A stretch of DNA of 64,000 bases from Cantharellus purpuraceus (taxonomy: Eukaryota > Basidiomycota > Agaricomycetes > Cantharellales > Hydnaceae), in the NCBI GenBank assembly GCA_025174535.1, contig JALBUN010000009.1:930001-994000 (forward strand). Reading direction: 5' to 3'. Position numbers and translations under genes: made by a program. The notes beneath the pieces were generated by a model, which saw only the letters and a program-made list of their open reading frames with translations, was not told the DNA's origin and searched no databases. This document shows, one piece after another, positions 11,222-21,941 of this stretch (its first letter is position 1; each line of letters opens with the position of its first letter).

Positions 11222-12653
11222 TGTATGGGAATCACCTTTTCCCTATCAAATTCCATTTATGCAGCACCAATGTGCTATTCTTTGCTTTTCCATTCCTAAA
11301 TATCAGCATATATTTGATGCTTGTACCTGGAATGGACTTATTCAAATATTCTCTATTTTTCCATATTTTTCTGGGAATATTCCATGCAGAACTCGGCCCA
11401 GAATCATTTATTTCTGCTGTGCTACAGTTGTGGACCCATAGGCGCCCACAAACCTTCGCGCAGCCGGCTCTCCCCTTTTGGACCAGGCATTTGGCCTCAA
11501 TTCAAGCTCAGATGTCTCTGATCAATAAATATTCTGTAACTTAACAACCACAGCCTCTCAGGGCACTATTTTCCATGGAGATCATCACATGACATGTGGC
11601 TATCCATGGCTGTCCAAACCAGTGCAGAAAACAGGGTGGACACCCTTCTTTTTGCCTGATCAGTGCCTAGCTCAGGGATCAGATCAGCTGATGGGTGATC
11701 AAATCAGGTGATTGCCTTGGAATATTCTACCCCTTTCCATAACATTCTAGCTGTTTCCTTCTATTATTAGATAGAACTTTCCAGAACCATTATTCAGCTC
11801 CTGATCAGTGTTAGTGCTGTGATCAGATCCTGTGATTGGCTTGGAATATTCTACCCCTTTCTTCCACCTTCCACAACCTTCCAGTAGTTTCCATCTATTA
11901 ATAGGTAGAATATTCCAGAAGCATTAGTCAGCCCCTGTAAATACAATATATAAGGAGGCCATTCTGCCTCTGAAAGAATAACATATCATCATATTCTACC
12001 CATCTTCTGCACACCAGTGTGACTAGAGTGACATACAGTGTCATCCTCTATCTCAGTAACTGTTGATTACCAGTTCGAGGATCTTTTACAGTTGTGTAAC
12101 TGTACTTGATTGCACTCGAAGTAGTGATATTCCTGCTTTGGGCGTGAGTGTAGTATCTGCCTCACGTGACTACGAATCTACAGGGTGAGATTGTCTGTCG
12201 ATAGTCCTGCCATTAGTGCTCTTGTTTAAGTAACTAGTGTGTACTGCCTTTGCAGAGCATTAGAAGCTTGAACTTGTGTGAAGCAGTTGCTAGACTACTT
12301 CACACATTGCTGTTACCCGCTTCTGAGTGCCACTGGTTGGACGGTTGGATTCATCCACCTACTTCCTTTAGCCTCTAAGTGCATTCCTATCTTTTCGGAA
12401 TATCTGGACCCCTAAGCATCCATGAACTCTAGACTCTGGAAGTCTTATTCATTTCTTGCTGCTAAGAAACGTATTACCTTTCTGCGTATAGTCTGCATTG
12501 ACCAATACAAAGGATTGTAACCAAAGTACAAACGTTAAATTGTTTCTGGAGTTGTGCTGCAGCAGGGTTTAATATTCTTCTCAGCTGTTCATTCACGGAA
12601 TTGTGGTGATTTAGAGTTTGCCCTAACACCATAATTTTGCGGGTTCCAAAACA
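11222..12653 (+). repeat. LTR family A, copy 1 (1432 bp)
   Basis: Bounded by TGTATGGGAATC and GGTTCCAAAACA, so TG...CA with short inverted ends. A TATA-like AATATATAAGG lies near 11948. Flanks are GTGAT on the left and CCATC on the right, not a duplication by themselves, but each is the reverse complement of a flank of copy 2. Short open frames inside have no recognisable domain. No internal retrotransposon sequence is attached, so this is a solo LTR. Confidence 0.9.
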
Positions 12654-13060
12654 CCATCTCCGAAATCTCGGACAATGGTATTAGTGAGGGCGCAGCACAT
12701 AAGCTGAAGCCAAGTCCGTTCTGACCCCCATGACGTACCCGACTCCTTCTCTGACTCCGACCAAGACTCCGACCAAACCCCTGACCCTCAATCGGACCTA
12801 GTGCATAACAGGGAGTCAGAACAGACCTGGCTCCAGCTTATGTGCTGTGCCCTCACTAATACCTGTGTCTGAGATTTCAGAGATGGAGTTGTTATGACTA
12901 TATTCATTAACACCCAGATCCCTGTCCAATCCACTCAGATCCCCATGCATATGAAATCTATACTCCATTTGGAAACCGTCACGTCTCCATCTATCTGTCC
13001 AATTGTCACCGCCAAATCTCATCCATCCGTCTCCAGTTCCAATTGATGCATCAGCATCAC
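12654..13060. other. Inverted segment between LTR-A copies
   Basis: 407 bp of LTR-B sequence lying between two inverted LTR-A copies. Reverse-complemented, its right end joins the left outer flank to read ...CCTATGGTGATGCTGATGC, which occurs uninterrupted at about 14693-14710. Its left end joins the right outer flank to read ...TTTCGGAGATGGAGTACAAC, closely matching uninterrupted sequence at 10990-11040. It also holds the junction of two LTR-B pieces (TGTTATGACTATATTC near 12891), so more than one LTR-B is involved. Confidence 0.8.
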
Positions 13061-14492
13061 TGTTTTGGAACCCGCAAAATTATGGTGTTAGGGCAAACTC
13101 TAAATCACCACAATTCCGTGAATGAACAGCTGAGAAGAATATTAAACCCTGCTGCAGCACAACTCCAGAAACAATTTAACGTTTGTACTTTGGTTACAAT
13201 CCTTTGTATTGGTCAATGCAGACTATACGCAGAAAGGTAATACGTTTCTTAGCAGCAAGAAATGAATAAGACTTCCAGAGTCTAGAGTTCATGGATGCTT
13301 AGGGGTCCAGATATTCCGAAAAGATAGGAATGCACTTAGAGGCTAAAGGAAGTAGGTGGATGAATCCAACCGTCCAACCAGTGGCACTCAGAAGCGGGTA
13401 ACAGCAATGTGTGAAGTAGTCTAGCAACTGCTTCACACAAGTTCAAGCTTCTAATGCTCTGCAAAGGCAGTACACACTAGTTACTTAAACAAGAGCACTA
13501 ATGGCAGGACTATCGACAGACAATCTCACCCTGTAGATTCGTAGTCACGTGAGGCAGATACTACACTCACGCCCAAAGCAGGAATATCACTACTTCGAGT
13601 GCAATCAAGTACAGTTACACAACTGTAAAAGATCCTCGAACTGGTAATCAACAGTTACTGAGATAGAGGATGACACTGTATGTCACTCTAGTCACACTGG
13701 TGTGCAGAAGATGGGTAGAATATGATGATATGTTATTCTTTCAGAGGCAGAATGGCCTCCTTATATATTGTATTTACAGGGGCTGACTAATGCTTCTGGA
13801 ATATTCTACCTATTAATAGATGGAAACTACTGGAAGGTTGTGGAAGGTGGAAGAAAGGGGTAGAATATTCCAAGCCAATCACAGGATCTGATCACAGCAC
13901 TAACACTGATCAGGAGCTGAATAATGGTTCTGGAAAGTTCTATCTAATAATAGAAGGAAACAGCTAGAATGTTATGGAAAGGGGTAGAATATTCCAAGGC
14001 AATCACCTGATTTGATCACCCATCAGCTGATCTGATCCCTGAGCTAGGCACTGATCAGGCAAAAAGAAGGGTGTCCACCCTGTTTTCTGCACTGGTTTGG
14101 ACAGCCATGGATAGCCACATGTCATGTGATGATCTCCATGGAAAATAGTGCCCTGAGAGGCTGTGGTTGTTAAGTTACAGAATATTTATTGATCAGAGAC
14201 ATCTGAGCTTGAATTGAGGCCAAATGCCTGGTCCAAAAGGGGAGAGCCGGCTGCGCGAAGGTTTGTGGGCGCCTATGGGTCCACAACTGTAGCACAGCAG
14301 AAATAAATGATTCTGAGCCGAGTTCTGCATGGAATATTCCCGAAAAAATATGGAAAAATAGAGAATATTTGAATAAGTCCATTCCAGGTACAAGCATCAA
14401 ATATATGCTGATATTTAGGAATGGAAAAGCAAAGAATAGCACATTGGTGCTGCATAAATGGAATTTGATAGGGAAAAGGTGGTTCCCATACA
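13061..14492 (-). repeat. LTR family A, copy 2 (1432 bp, inverted)
   Basis: Reverse complement of copy 1, same length and nearly identical. Reads TGTTTTGGAACC at the left edge and GGTTCCCATACA at the right. Flanks are ATCAC (left) and GATGG (right), the reverse complements of the GTGAT and CCATC flanks of copy 1. Together the two arms form a 1.43 kb inverted repeat with a 407 bp spacer. Confidence 0.9.
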
Positions 14493-14867
14493 GATGGAGT
14501 ACAACTTAGAGAATTAGGATTGGACTTAGGAACTAGGCATGATTCGATATTCAAACTGGGGAATGAAGTCCCCAGTTGGACAACTTAAATACATATTTGA
14601 AATCTAATAATAATTACTCCGGTGATGGGTCTCCAAGGCCGATGGCCTTACACGGGTGTGTCCGAGTCTGACAGGGACAGATGTCCAGGTTCCTATGGTG
14701 ATGCTGATGCATCAATTGGAACCGAAGACGGATGGGTGGAATCGGTGGTGACAATCAGACAGGTAAATGGAGATGTGGCAGTTTCCAAATGGAGTATAGA
14801 TTTCATATGTGCGGGGATCTGAGTGGATTGGATGGGGATCTGGGCGATAATGAATATAATCATAACA
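14493..14867 (-). repeat. LTR family B, remainder
   Basis: Continues the LTR-B interrupted by LTR-A copy 2 and ends ATCATAACA at 14867, the reverse of the TGTTATGA start of family B. It contains the uninterrupted stretch CCTATGGTGATGCTGATGC (about 14693) used to reconstruct the inversion. A 64 bp spacer follows before element D copy 1. Confidence 0.7.
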
Positions 14868-14931
14868 GTATCTCCCCATTTAAGGCCGAGCCCCTGAGGC
14901 CTCATGTCTGTGGATTGAATAGGTGAGATGG

Positions 14932-16352
14932 TGTCGGTTTGCTTATGGAATAGATCCTATAAGCCTGCGTGCAACGGTCCTAGCAAACAGATGGTGTGTA
15001 ACGCAGTTGTTCAGCACTCCAAAGATCAATCAGAGGTAGGGGTGGCACTGAGTAATAGGAAAGTGGAATAGTGCTCTGTGGTTGGATGAGGATGGGAGCA
15101 AAAGGTCGGTCCCAATGGCTGATCATGCTCTGTGACTGGATGACAATGCGGAGCCCAGTTGGGAGGTACGCAAAAGCTGGTTTCAAGAGAAGCAACCTCT
15201 TGGTGGCAGAGGGAAATCTGATTGTTGAACCAAGGTGTTTTACCTCAGTGTAGAGATGATGGATTGTGATGTAGAGCATAGAGCGTAGACTTAGACCGTG
15301 GACTTTGACTTTAGAGCGTTGGCTGAAAACTTGTTGATTCATTCCAAAGGCGAAAACTAGCACCCTTTTATATACAAATCCCCAGGGCACAACGACACAA
15401 TATGAGGAGCAAATGATGCAATATGATGCAAGAAATGCTGATCAAGCCAGCTGACAAAGCGTGTGAAGTTGAACTGCTAATGGGGAAATCATGGAGAAAT
15501 GAAACGACAGATAGGGGTAATCTTTGTAAGAATAGGGGGTGATGAGTAATAAAAGAACCAAAAATAGAACAAGGATGAGTAAGTCATGTATGAATGAATT
15601 AAAAGATGAAACAGGGGTGAGTCATATAAAAGAACAATAGAAATGTCCACCAATACCATCTTCCCTATGGCTCTGAAGGTAAATTGACCCTGAGTCACAT
15701 GAGGACTTCAGTCAACATCCACAACAAATACTCCTTATTGTCTTAGTGATCTGTCTCCATATGGTATCCCATTCCAAGAGTATTCGGTCCCTTTGCCTGA
15801 CACGATGTAACCTGAGTTGGATTGAAGTGGGAGGATAGGTCGGCGATGGCGACTGAAATTCTACCTCACGTTTGACTCTTCTATCCGTGTTACAATATAG
15901 AGGTGAAATGCTGAGGAATGTATATGGTTCAATGGAATTGTGAAAGAATATGGGATCACCAATGGCATAAGAGAGACATGGTGGGGATCTTGGATGTTGA
16001 AAGAGTTTTGGAAGTATTTTGACATGTGGAGGTGGCTTAACATGCCTGTGGAGCTCGGCATATTTTTGATAGTCCTCTGTGTCCAGAGACCAGTGTGACG
16101 TATTATTAGAAGTGATGTTGGAGAGGGGAATAGAATGGGAAGCCATGTGAATGATGATGAAAGGATCGGTGTGAATAGAAGGCTGATAATGATCGATGGC
16201 GATGAAACACGAGTGATGATCGATGGCTAGAATTAGAGACTGAGGTGGAGAGGGAGTTGCGGTGCTATTTAAAAGTTGGTACGAAAAGATGCTGGCGGAG
16301 TTGGACTGTCAGAGTGGTTCGATATACGTCCTCGATGCGTCCTGGCTCGTCA
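14932..16352 (-). mobile_element. Element D copy 1: 1421-bp LTR-like unit carrying an ORF
   Basis: Reads TGTCGGTTTGC at the left edge and GGCTCGTCA at the right, so TG...CA in either direction. It is flanked by ATGG (14928-14931 and 16353-16356); including the next T gives a 5-bp repeat ATGGT. A second copy of exactly the same length lies at 23420-24840. On the minus strand the order is a TTTAAATAG promoter-like box near 16260, a 144-codon ORF (16146-15712), then TATATAAAAGGG near 15370. The last suits an LTR promoter, so the ORF would lie in U3. The other open frame (15390-14980) is downstream of that TATA box and is probably R/U5 sequence. Confidence 0.7.
15712..16146 (-). CDS. Accessory retroelement protein in element D copy 1
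   Basis: 144 aa, no recognised domain. Features: a W-x-L-D motif near residues 19-22 (SHWSLDTEDY), a PPP run near residue 38, the core YAIGDPIF near 61-68 followed by EPYTF, a Tyr/Pro/Ser-rich middle, and a C-terminus W-x-x-I-W then CCGC. The element D copy 2 protein is the same length with 12 substitutions. The 143-aa protein at 24953-25381, between pol and LTR of a gypsy element, shares W-x-x-D-x-x-D, PPP, Y-x-IGDPIF-x3-S-x2-PY-x-F and the W-x(3)-W...C-terminal Cys. The stop codon TGA lies within TGTTGA at the ORF end. No signal peptide or membrane segment is seen. Function unknown. Confidence 0.6.
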   Translation of the reverse strand: MASHSIPLSNITSNNTSHWSLDTEDYQKYAELHRHVKPPPHVKILPKLFQHPRSPPCLSYAIGDPIFFHNSIEPYTFLSISPLYCNTDRRVKREVEFQSPSPTYPPTSIQLRLHRVRQRDRILLEWDTIWRQITKTIRSICCGC

Positions 16353-16431
16353 ATGGTTGGGCACAGTTGGAGTTATACTGGGGGCATGATTGAGGTCTTA
16401 TCCTCAACGATGTCAAACCCTTTGGCAAGCA

Positions 16432-19400
16432 TGAGTGTGGCTGAGCTTGAGCAGTTGCTCTTGGCCCGACAGAAGGAAGAGGAAGAGGAGCGGAGACGGA
16501 AAGAGGAGGAGGAAGCAGAACGGAGGTGGAAGGAGGAGGAGGCGGAATGGAGGTAGAAGGAGGAGGAGGAGGCAGAATGGAGACACAAGGAGGAGGAGGA
16601 GGAGCAGAGACGCAAGGAGGAGGAGGAGGCAGAACGGAGATGCAAAGAGGAGGAGCAGAGATGGAAGGAGGAAGGAGGAGGCAGAGAAGGAAGGAGGAAG
16701 TGGAGAAGGAATGGAGAAGGAAAGAGGAGGAAGCAAAAGCCAAGAGAGCCCGCAGGGTCAAGGAACTTGCGGCCATGATGGAGGCCATGAGACTGAAGGA
16801 AGTGGAGGAGCAGGCACACAAGCTAGAAGCCGCCATGGAGGTAGAGGAGGAGGTGACCGGGGCAGGGGTGACCAGCCACCCAGGAAGTCCGAGTGTGCCA
16901 ATACAGGCAGGGACCCCTGAGGTCGCCATCATCTCCATTATGCAGACAGAGACAACTCGTCCAACAACTGTCCCTGTGGTGGACTTGCCGTTATGTCTGC
17001 GGGCATGGCCATTATTTGGGTTGGGTGTGGCTGAGGCAGATGACATGGCGGAGGCGGAGAGGGCGGAGGTGGAGGTGGATCCCAATGCCAATATGGAGCT
17101 CGATGCAAATGCGGAGCCCAAGGCGGGTGTGGATGTCAGGATGGATGCAGAGCTGGATCCGACCTTGAATTGTTATGAGGAGATGGCTTGGGTAGCCATG
17201 GTCGAGGCTTGCAAAAGAGCAGAGCTTTATGCTGCTACCACCAAGAAGAATCTTGACGTCACAGTCTTTTCATTGAAGGCGTATCCGAGTGCTGATACAG
17301 AGAAGCAGGAGGTGGATCAGAGGGTCATATGGTGCAAGGCAGAGAGTTGCATGTTGGCGACCCATAAGAAGGAGCTGCGTGTCGCTAGGTTGGTGATCCA
17401 GCTTTGCAAGCGTGAGATGGAGAAGGCAGTGGCAGAACAGCAGGACATGGAGGAGGAGAGGGAACACTTGGAGGCCACATCGAGAAGGGGCGGACCACCC
17501 AAGGCTCTGGCTCCAGCGGAGCCATTCGGCAGGCCCGGTGTAACTTGCAACTTGTGTCGTGATGCAGGTGTGGTGTGTGTGTGGCCTACTGGCCCAACTC
17601 GCTGCCTTTGGTCCTGCGATTGTTGTCAGGGTCAGAAAGGAGGGTGTAGGATCGATGGAAAGTTTGATCCCCAGAGTTGGAGTGTCAAGCCCCAACTAGT
17701 GGTACAAGGAGGGGCGGAGAAAGAATCGGAAGGTCATCTGACCAAAAAGCGGCGGATGGAGACGGGTGCTGTGGCAGCTGGGGGTAGCGGTGTCGGGTCA
17801 GAAGGGGCAACAACCAGTGCAGGTACTGTATGGGAACCACCTTTTCCCTATCAATTTCCATTTATGCAGCACCAATGTGCTATACTTTGCTTTTCCATTC
17901 CTAAATATCAGCATATATTTGATGCTTGTACCTGGAATGGACTTATTCAAATATTCTCTAATTTCTCACATTTTTTCAGGAATATTCCATGCAGAACTCA
18001 GCCCAGAATCATTTATTTCTGCTGTGCTACAGTTGTGGACCCATAGGCACCCACAAACCTTCACACAGCCGGCTCTCCCCCTTTGGACCAGGCATTCAGC
18101 CTGAATTCAAGCTCAGATGTCTCTGATCAATAAATATTCTCTAACTTGACAACCACAGCCTCTCAGGGCACTATTTTCCATGGAGATCATCATCTGAGAT
18201 GTGGCTATCCATGGCTGTCCAAACCAGTGCAGAAAACAGAGTGGACACCTTTCTTTTTGCCTGATCAGTGCCTAGCTCAGGGATCAGATCAGGTGATTGC
18301 CTTGGAATATTCTACCCCTTTCCATAACATTCTAGCTGTTTCCTTCTATTATTAGATAGAACTTTCCAGAACCATTATTCAGCTCCTGATCAGTGTTAGT
18401 GCTGTGATCAGATCCTGTGATTGGCTTGGAATATTCTACCCCTTTCTTCCACCTTCCACAACCTTCCAGTAGTTTCCATCTATTAATAGGTAGAATATTC
18501 CAGAACCATTAGTCAGCTCCTGTAAATACAATATATAAGGAGGTCATTCTGCCTCTGAAATAGTAACATATTCTACCACTTCTACCCATCTTCTCCACAC
18601 CAGTGTGACTAGAGTGACATACAGTGTCATCCTCTATCTCAGTAACTGTTGATTACCAGTTCAAGGATCTTTTACAGTTGTGTAAATGTACTTGATTGCA
18701 CTCGAAGTAGTGATATTCCTGCTTTGGGCATGAGTGTAGTATCTGCCTCATGTGACTACGAATCTACAGGGTGAGATTGTCTGTTGATAGTCCTGCCATT
18801 AGTGCTCTTGTTTAAGTTACTAGTGTGTACTGCCTTTGCAGAGCATTAGAAGCTTGAACTTGTGTGAAGCAGTTGCTAGACTACTTCACACATTGCTGTT
18901 ACCCGCTTCTGAGTGCCACTGGTTGGACGGTTGGATTCATCCACCTACTTCCTTTAGCCTCTAAGTGCATTCCCCTCATTTTGGAATATCTGGACCCCTA
19001 AGCGTCCGTGAACTCTAGACTCTGGAAGTCTTATTCATTTCTTGCTGCTAAGAAATGTATTACTTTTCTGCGTATAGTCTGCATTGACCAATACAAAGGA
19101 TTGTAACCAAAGTACAAATGTTAAATTGTTTCTGGAGTTGTGCTGCAGCAGGGTTTGATATTCTTCTCAGCTGTTCATTCACAGAATTGTGGTGATTTAG
19201 AGTTTTCCCTAACACCATAATTTTGCAGGTTCCAAAACAGGTACGGGGCGTGTCTCTGCGCCCAATAGTACCATGGGCCAGCTTATCTGGCTGGTTAACC
19301 TGCAGTCAGAGCACCTCCAGCGGATGGAGGGGTTACTAGTGGACTTGGTGAAGACAATGAAGCGGAAGGAGGTTCTGGAGGGTCAGCGGACAGCTGAGTT

Positions 19401-19551
19401 ACATCGGCTGTGGAAGTTCATGGCCCCTTTGGATGAGGATTTGGACATGGGGGATGAGAAAGATTGGGTGTCAGATGTAGAGAGTGATGATGAGTCAGAG
19501 ATGGAGCCTGAGGTAGACAAGGGGAAGGGGAAAAGGAAAAGCAATGTATAA
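16432..19551 (+). pseudogene. Cys-rich gag-like gene split by a solo LTR-A
   Basis: Begins MSVAELEQLLLARQKEEEEE at ATG 16432 and continues as a charged coiled coil of repeated K-E-E-E-E units; TAG at 16554-16556 interrupts it, and a frame change follows between about 16580 and 16690. From there the frame stays open to the LTR-A insertion at 17827. A cysteine cluster near 17542-17650 has the form CNLC...C...C-x-C-C...C (CNLCRDAGVVC, then SCDCCQGQKGGC). After the LTR the frame resumes at 19245 (GRVSAP...MGQLIWLV) and ends with an acidic-basic tail and TAA at 19549-19551. Removing the LTR and one GGTAC restores the frame exactly. The pattern resembles a coiled-coil, Cys-cluster protein family often seen beside retroelements in mushroom genomes; a Gag role is an inference. 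Confidence 0.7.
17827..19239 (+). repeat. Solo LTR family A, copy 3 (1413 bp, TSD GGTAC)
   Basis: Runs from TGTATGGGAACC to GGTTCCAAAACA and is flanked by a perfect 5-bp target-site duplication GGTAC (17822-17826 and 19240-19244). It fixes the true ends of family A. It interrupts an open reading frame, so insertion post-dates that gene. An ORF-like read-through into the LTR from the host gene (to 18046) is not a native end. Confidence 0.95.
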
Positions 19552-19697
19552 AAAATGAAAATGATTATGAATTTCGGAGTGGAGAAAAATGAGGCGGAGT
19601 GATTCCTTTGGGGTTTTTTGGGCAGGCTTGTAATTTCCCTTGTGACTTGTAATAAAATGATGATGCGAAATAATAGAATTAGCATTAGTAATCAAAC

Positions 19698-21941
19698 TTA
19701 AAGATTCATGAGAGGGCCAGGTTTGTCTGGATAAGCGGAGTGAAAGTCGGAGACGGATTCAGATGCATGATCAAGTTCAGACGCAGAGATCCATGAGGAC
19801 TCTTCATCGGTGCCTTCGTATCCAGTCCATTTGACTAAGTACTGGAGCTTGCACTTGTATCGACAGTTGATCTTCAAGTCCAGGATCTCAGATATCTCAT
19901 ATTCATTGTCTCCTTTGATGATGATCAGGGGAGGTGGGGGTTGCATGCGACTGGAGATCTCGTTCATAGTTGCGGGTTCAAGCATTGATATATGGAAGAC
20001 CAGATGAACTGCTCAGAAGTGGTCCAGGAGGCGGAGGGTGAAGGACCTGCTGCCTGTGCGAGCAATGACCTCATAAGGACCTAAGTATTTCTCGGAGAGT
20101 TTCTTCAATGGATGGGTGGTCTGGAAATGTTTGGCCTTAACGAATACTTTGTCTCCAATTTGCAGGTCTGGAGCTGGAATGCGGCGTCAGTCCGCAGAGA
20201 CTTGATATTGTTTCTGGGCATCAGAGATGGTTTCTCAGAGATGTTGGTGTAGTTGATCGAGGCTGGTTACAAATTGGTGGGCTTTGGTGGAGGTGAGTTC
20301 CTTCTCAGGGTGGACAGAGATGTTTGGATGATAGCCTTTATTAGCAAAGAACAGAGAGACGCCGGTAGTTGTGTTTGGAGCGTTGTTGTAGGCAAACTCT
20401 GCTATCGGAAGTAGATCAGCCTTGTCTTGTTGATAGTTACAATAGACTTGGAGATATTGCTCCAGGGACTGATTCATTCGTTCCGTTTGTCCATCTCCTT
20501 CGGGATGGTATCTGGAGGTGAAATGAAGCTTCATGTTGAGAGCCTTTCCTAATGTGTGGAAGAAGGAGGATGTGAACTCTGAGCCCTGATCAGACGTGAC
20601 ATGCGATGGGACTCCATGTTTAGAAAATATGTGGAGAATGAACAACTTAGCTAGTGAGGCAGAGGTGATGGTGTCATGCATTGGAATGAATAGTGACTGT
20701 TTAGTGAACCTGTCGACAATCATGAGTATGGTGTCGTATCCAAGCGATGGGGGGAGCTTCTCTATGAAATCCATGGAGATGGAGTTCCATGGTTGTTCCG
20801 GGACCAGAAGTTGCTTAAGCGTTCTGTAGGGTTTGTGCCTTTGCGATTTTGAGCGCATACACATGGTGCAGGAGTTACAGTAGTGTTGAATGTATTCTCA
20901 CATTTTTGGCCATACATAGTCTTGTCAGATTAATCCTAGTGTGCGATTTTGCCCGAAATGGCCTGAGATTGGGTGATCATGATAATACTGCAAAACTCAG
21001 AGTCGGAGACCGTTGGTGTCAGGGACATATATCCGGTTGTTGTGTCGGAGGTGTCCTTTGGGGTCAAGTGACCATTTCAGATCAGAATGGTTATCCAAGT
21101 GTTTAACTGCAATAGGATCGGATTGGAGCGATGAGTGGATGTTGGAGCAGAGTTGGTTGATGTCCATAATGGTGACAGCTTGGAGGGTGGGAGTCATGAG
21201 GGTGGATGCTTGTAGGGACGATGCCAGCTGCTCATTAGTAAACACAGGACAAAAGTTGTGTGGGTTTACAGTGGCATAGTCGCTATTCCCCTCTTTAGGG
21301 TAGACATCCCAGTGTCTAGTTAACACGTCAGGCTTTGCTCTGAGTCAACCTGGATGGAAACGGATAATGAGATTGAACTGAGATAGGTATTCAGACCATC
21401 AGACTTGTCTTTGGGTGAGTAGTTTCATTGTGGAGAAGTATTCCAAGTTTTTGTGGTCAGTTATGACGTCCACCAGATCAGAGGGGCCTTCAAGGTAGTG
21501 TCTCCATATCCAGAAGGCTTCATATATGGCAAGGAGCTCTTTGTCATGGATGTCATAGTTCAGTTCGGGGGGCATAAATGTACGCAAGTGAAAAGCTATC
21601 AGATGGACTTGTCTGTTGTCTGGAGAGATGATGGACAGGATCATGGCAAGTGCATAGTTGGAGGCATCGGTCTCTAATAGAATAGGAATGTCTGGAACCC
21701 AATGAGTCAGTATTGGAGCGGAAGTAAAAGCCTTTTTCAAGGTCTCAAAACTCTGTCTACATTCGTCAGTGAAATTCCATTGGATACCCTTCCTAGTGAG
21801 TCGGGTGAGCGGAATGGTGATATCAGAGTAGCCGTGAATGAAGTGGCAGTAGAAGTTGGTGGACCCTAGGAAGGACTGTACGTCCTTGACTTTCTGGGGT
21901 TCCAGCCATTCCTGTATGGCTTGATGGTTGGATTCATCCAC
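19698..21941 (-). pseudogene. Ty3/gypsy Pol remnant: RT end, RNase H, integrase, chromodomain
   Basis: Minus-strand order: end of reverse transcriptase (VQSFLGSTNFYCHFI), RNase H (DASNYALAMIL, DHKNLEYF, LTRHWDVYPK), integrase zinc finger (HDHPISGHFG...CNSC), catalytic core (SMDFIEKLP, DRFTKQSLFIP, SDQGSEF, RYHPEGDGQTERMNQ, so D, D and E are present) and a C-terminal chromodomain (YLVKWTGYEGTDEESSW) ending in TAA 19700-19698. Eight in-frame stops, all TGA: 21401, 21347, 20999, 20927, 20900, 20237, 20189 and 20015 (first base on minus). They stand mostly where Arg is conserved, fitting CGA to TGA. The 5' part is missing; LTR-A sequence joins at about 21930. A chromovirus-type element, not functional. 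Confidence 0.88.

Noticed and set aside
11190..11544. Overlapping small ORFs in LTR-A (also at 14170-14554 and 17766-18104)
   Set aside because: They lie inside LTRs, differ in frame, show no domain and no conservation beyond the repeat itself.
14980..15390. 136-aa frame in element D (also 23468-23878)
   Set aside because: It overlaps the TATATAAAAGG box and the presumed R/U5 region; its peptide has no relation to the accessory protein. Kept only as possible non-coding LTR sequence.
16309..17121. Long minus-strand Ser/Pro/Leu-rich frames
   Set aside because: Antisense of the E/K-rich coiled coil of the gag-like gene; compositional artefact.
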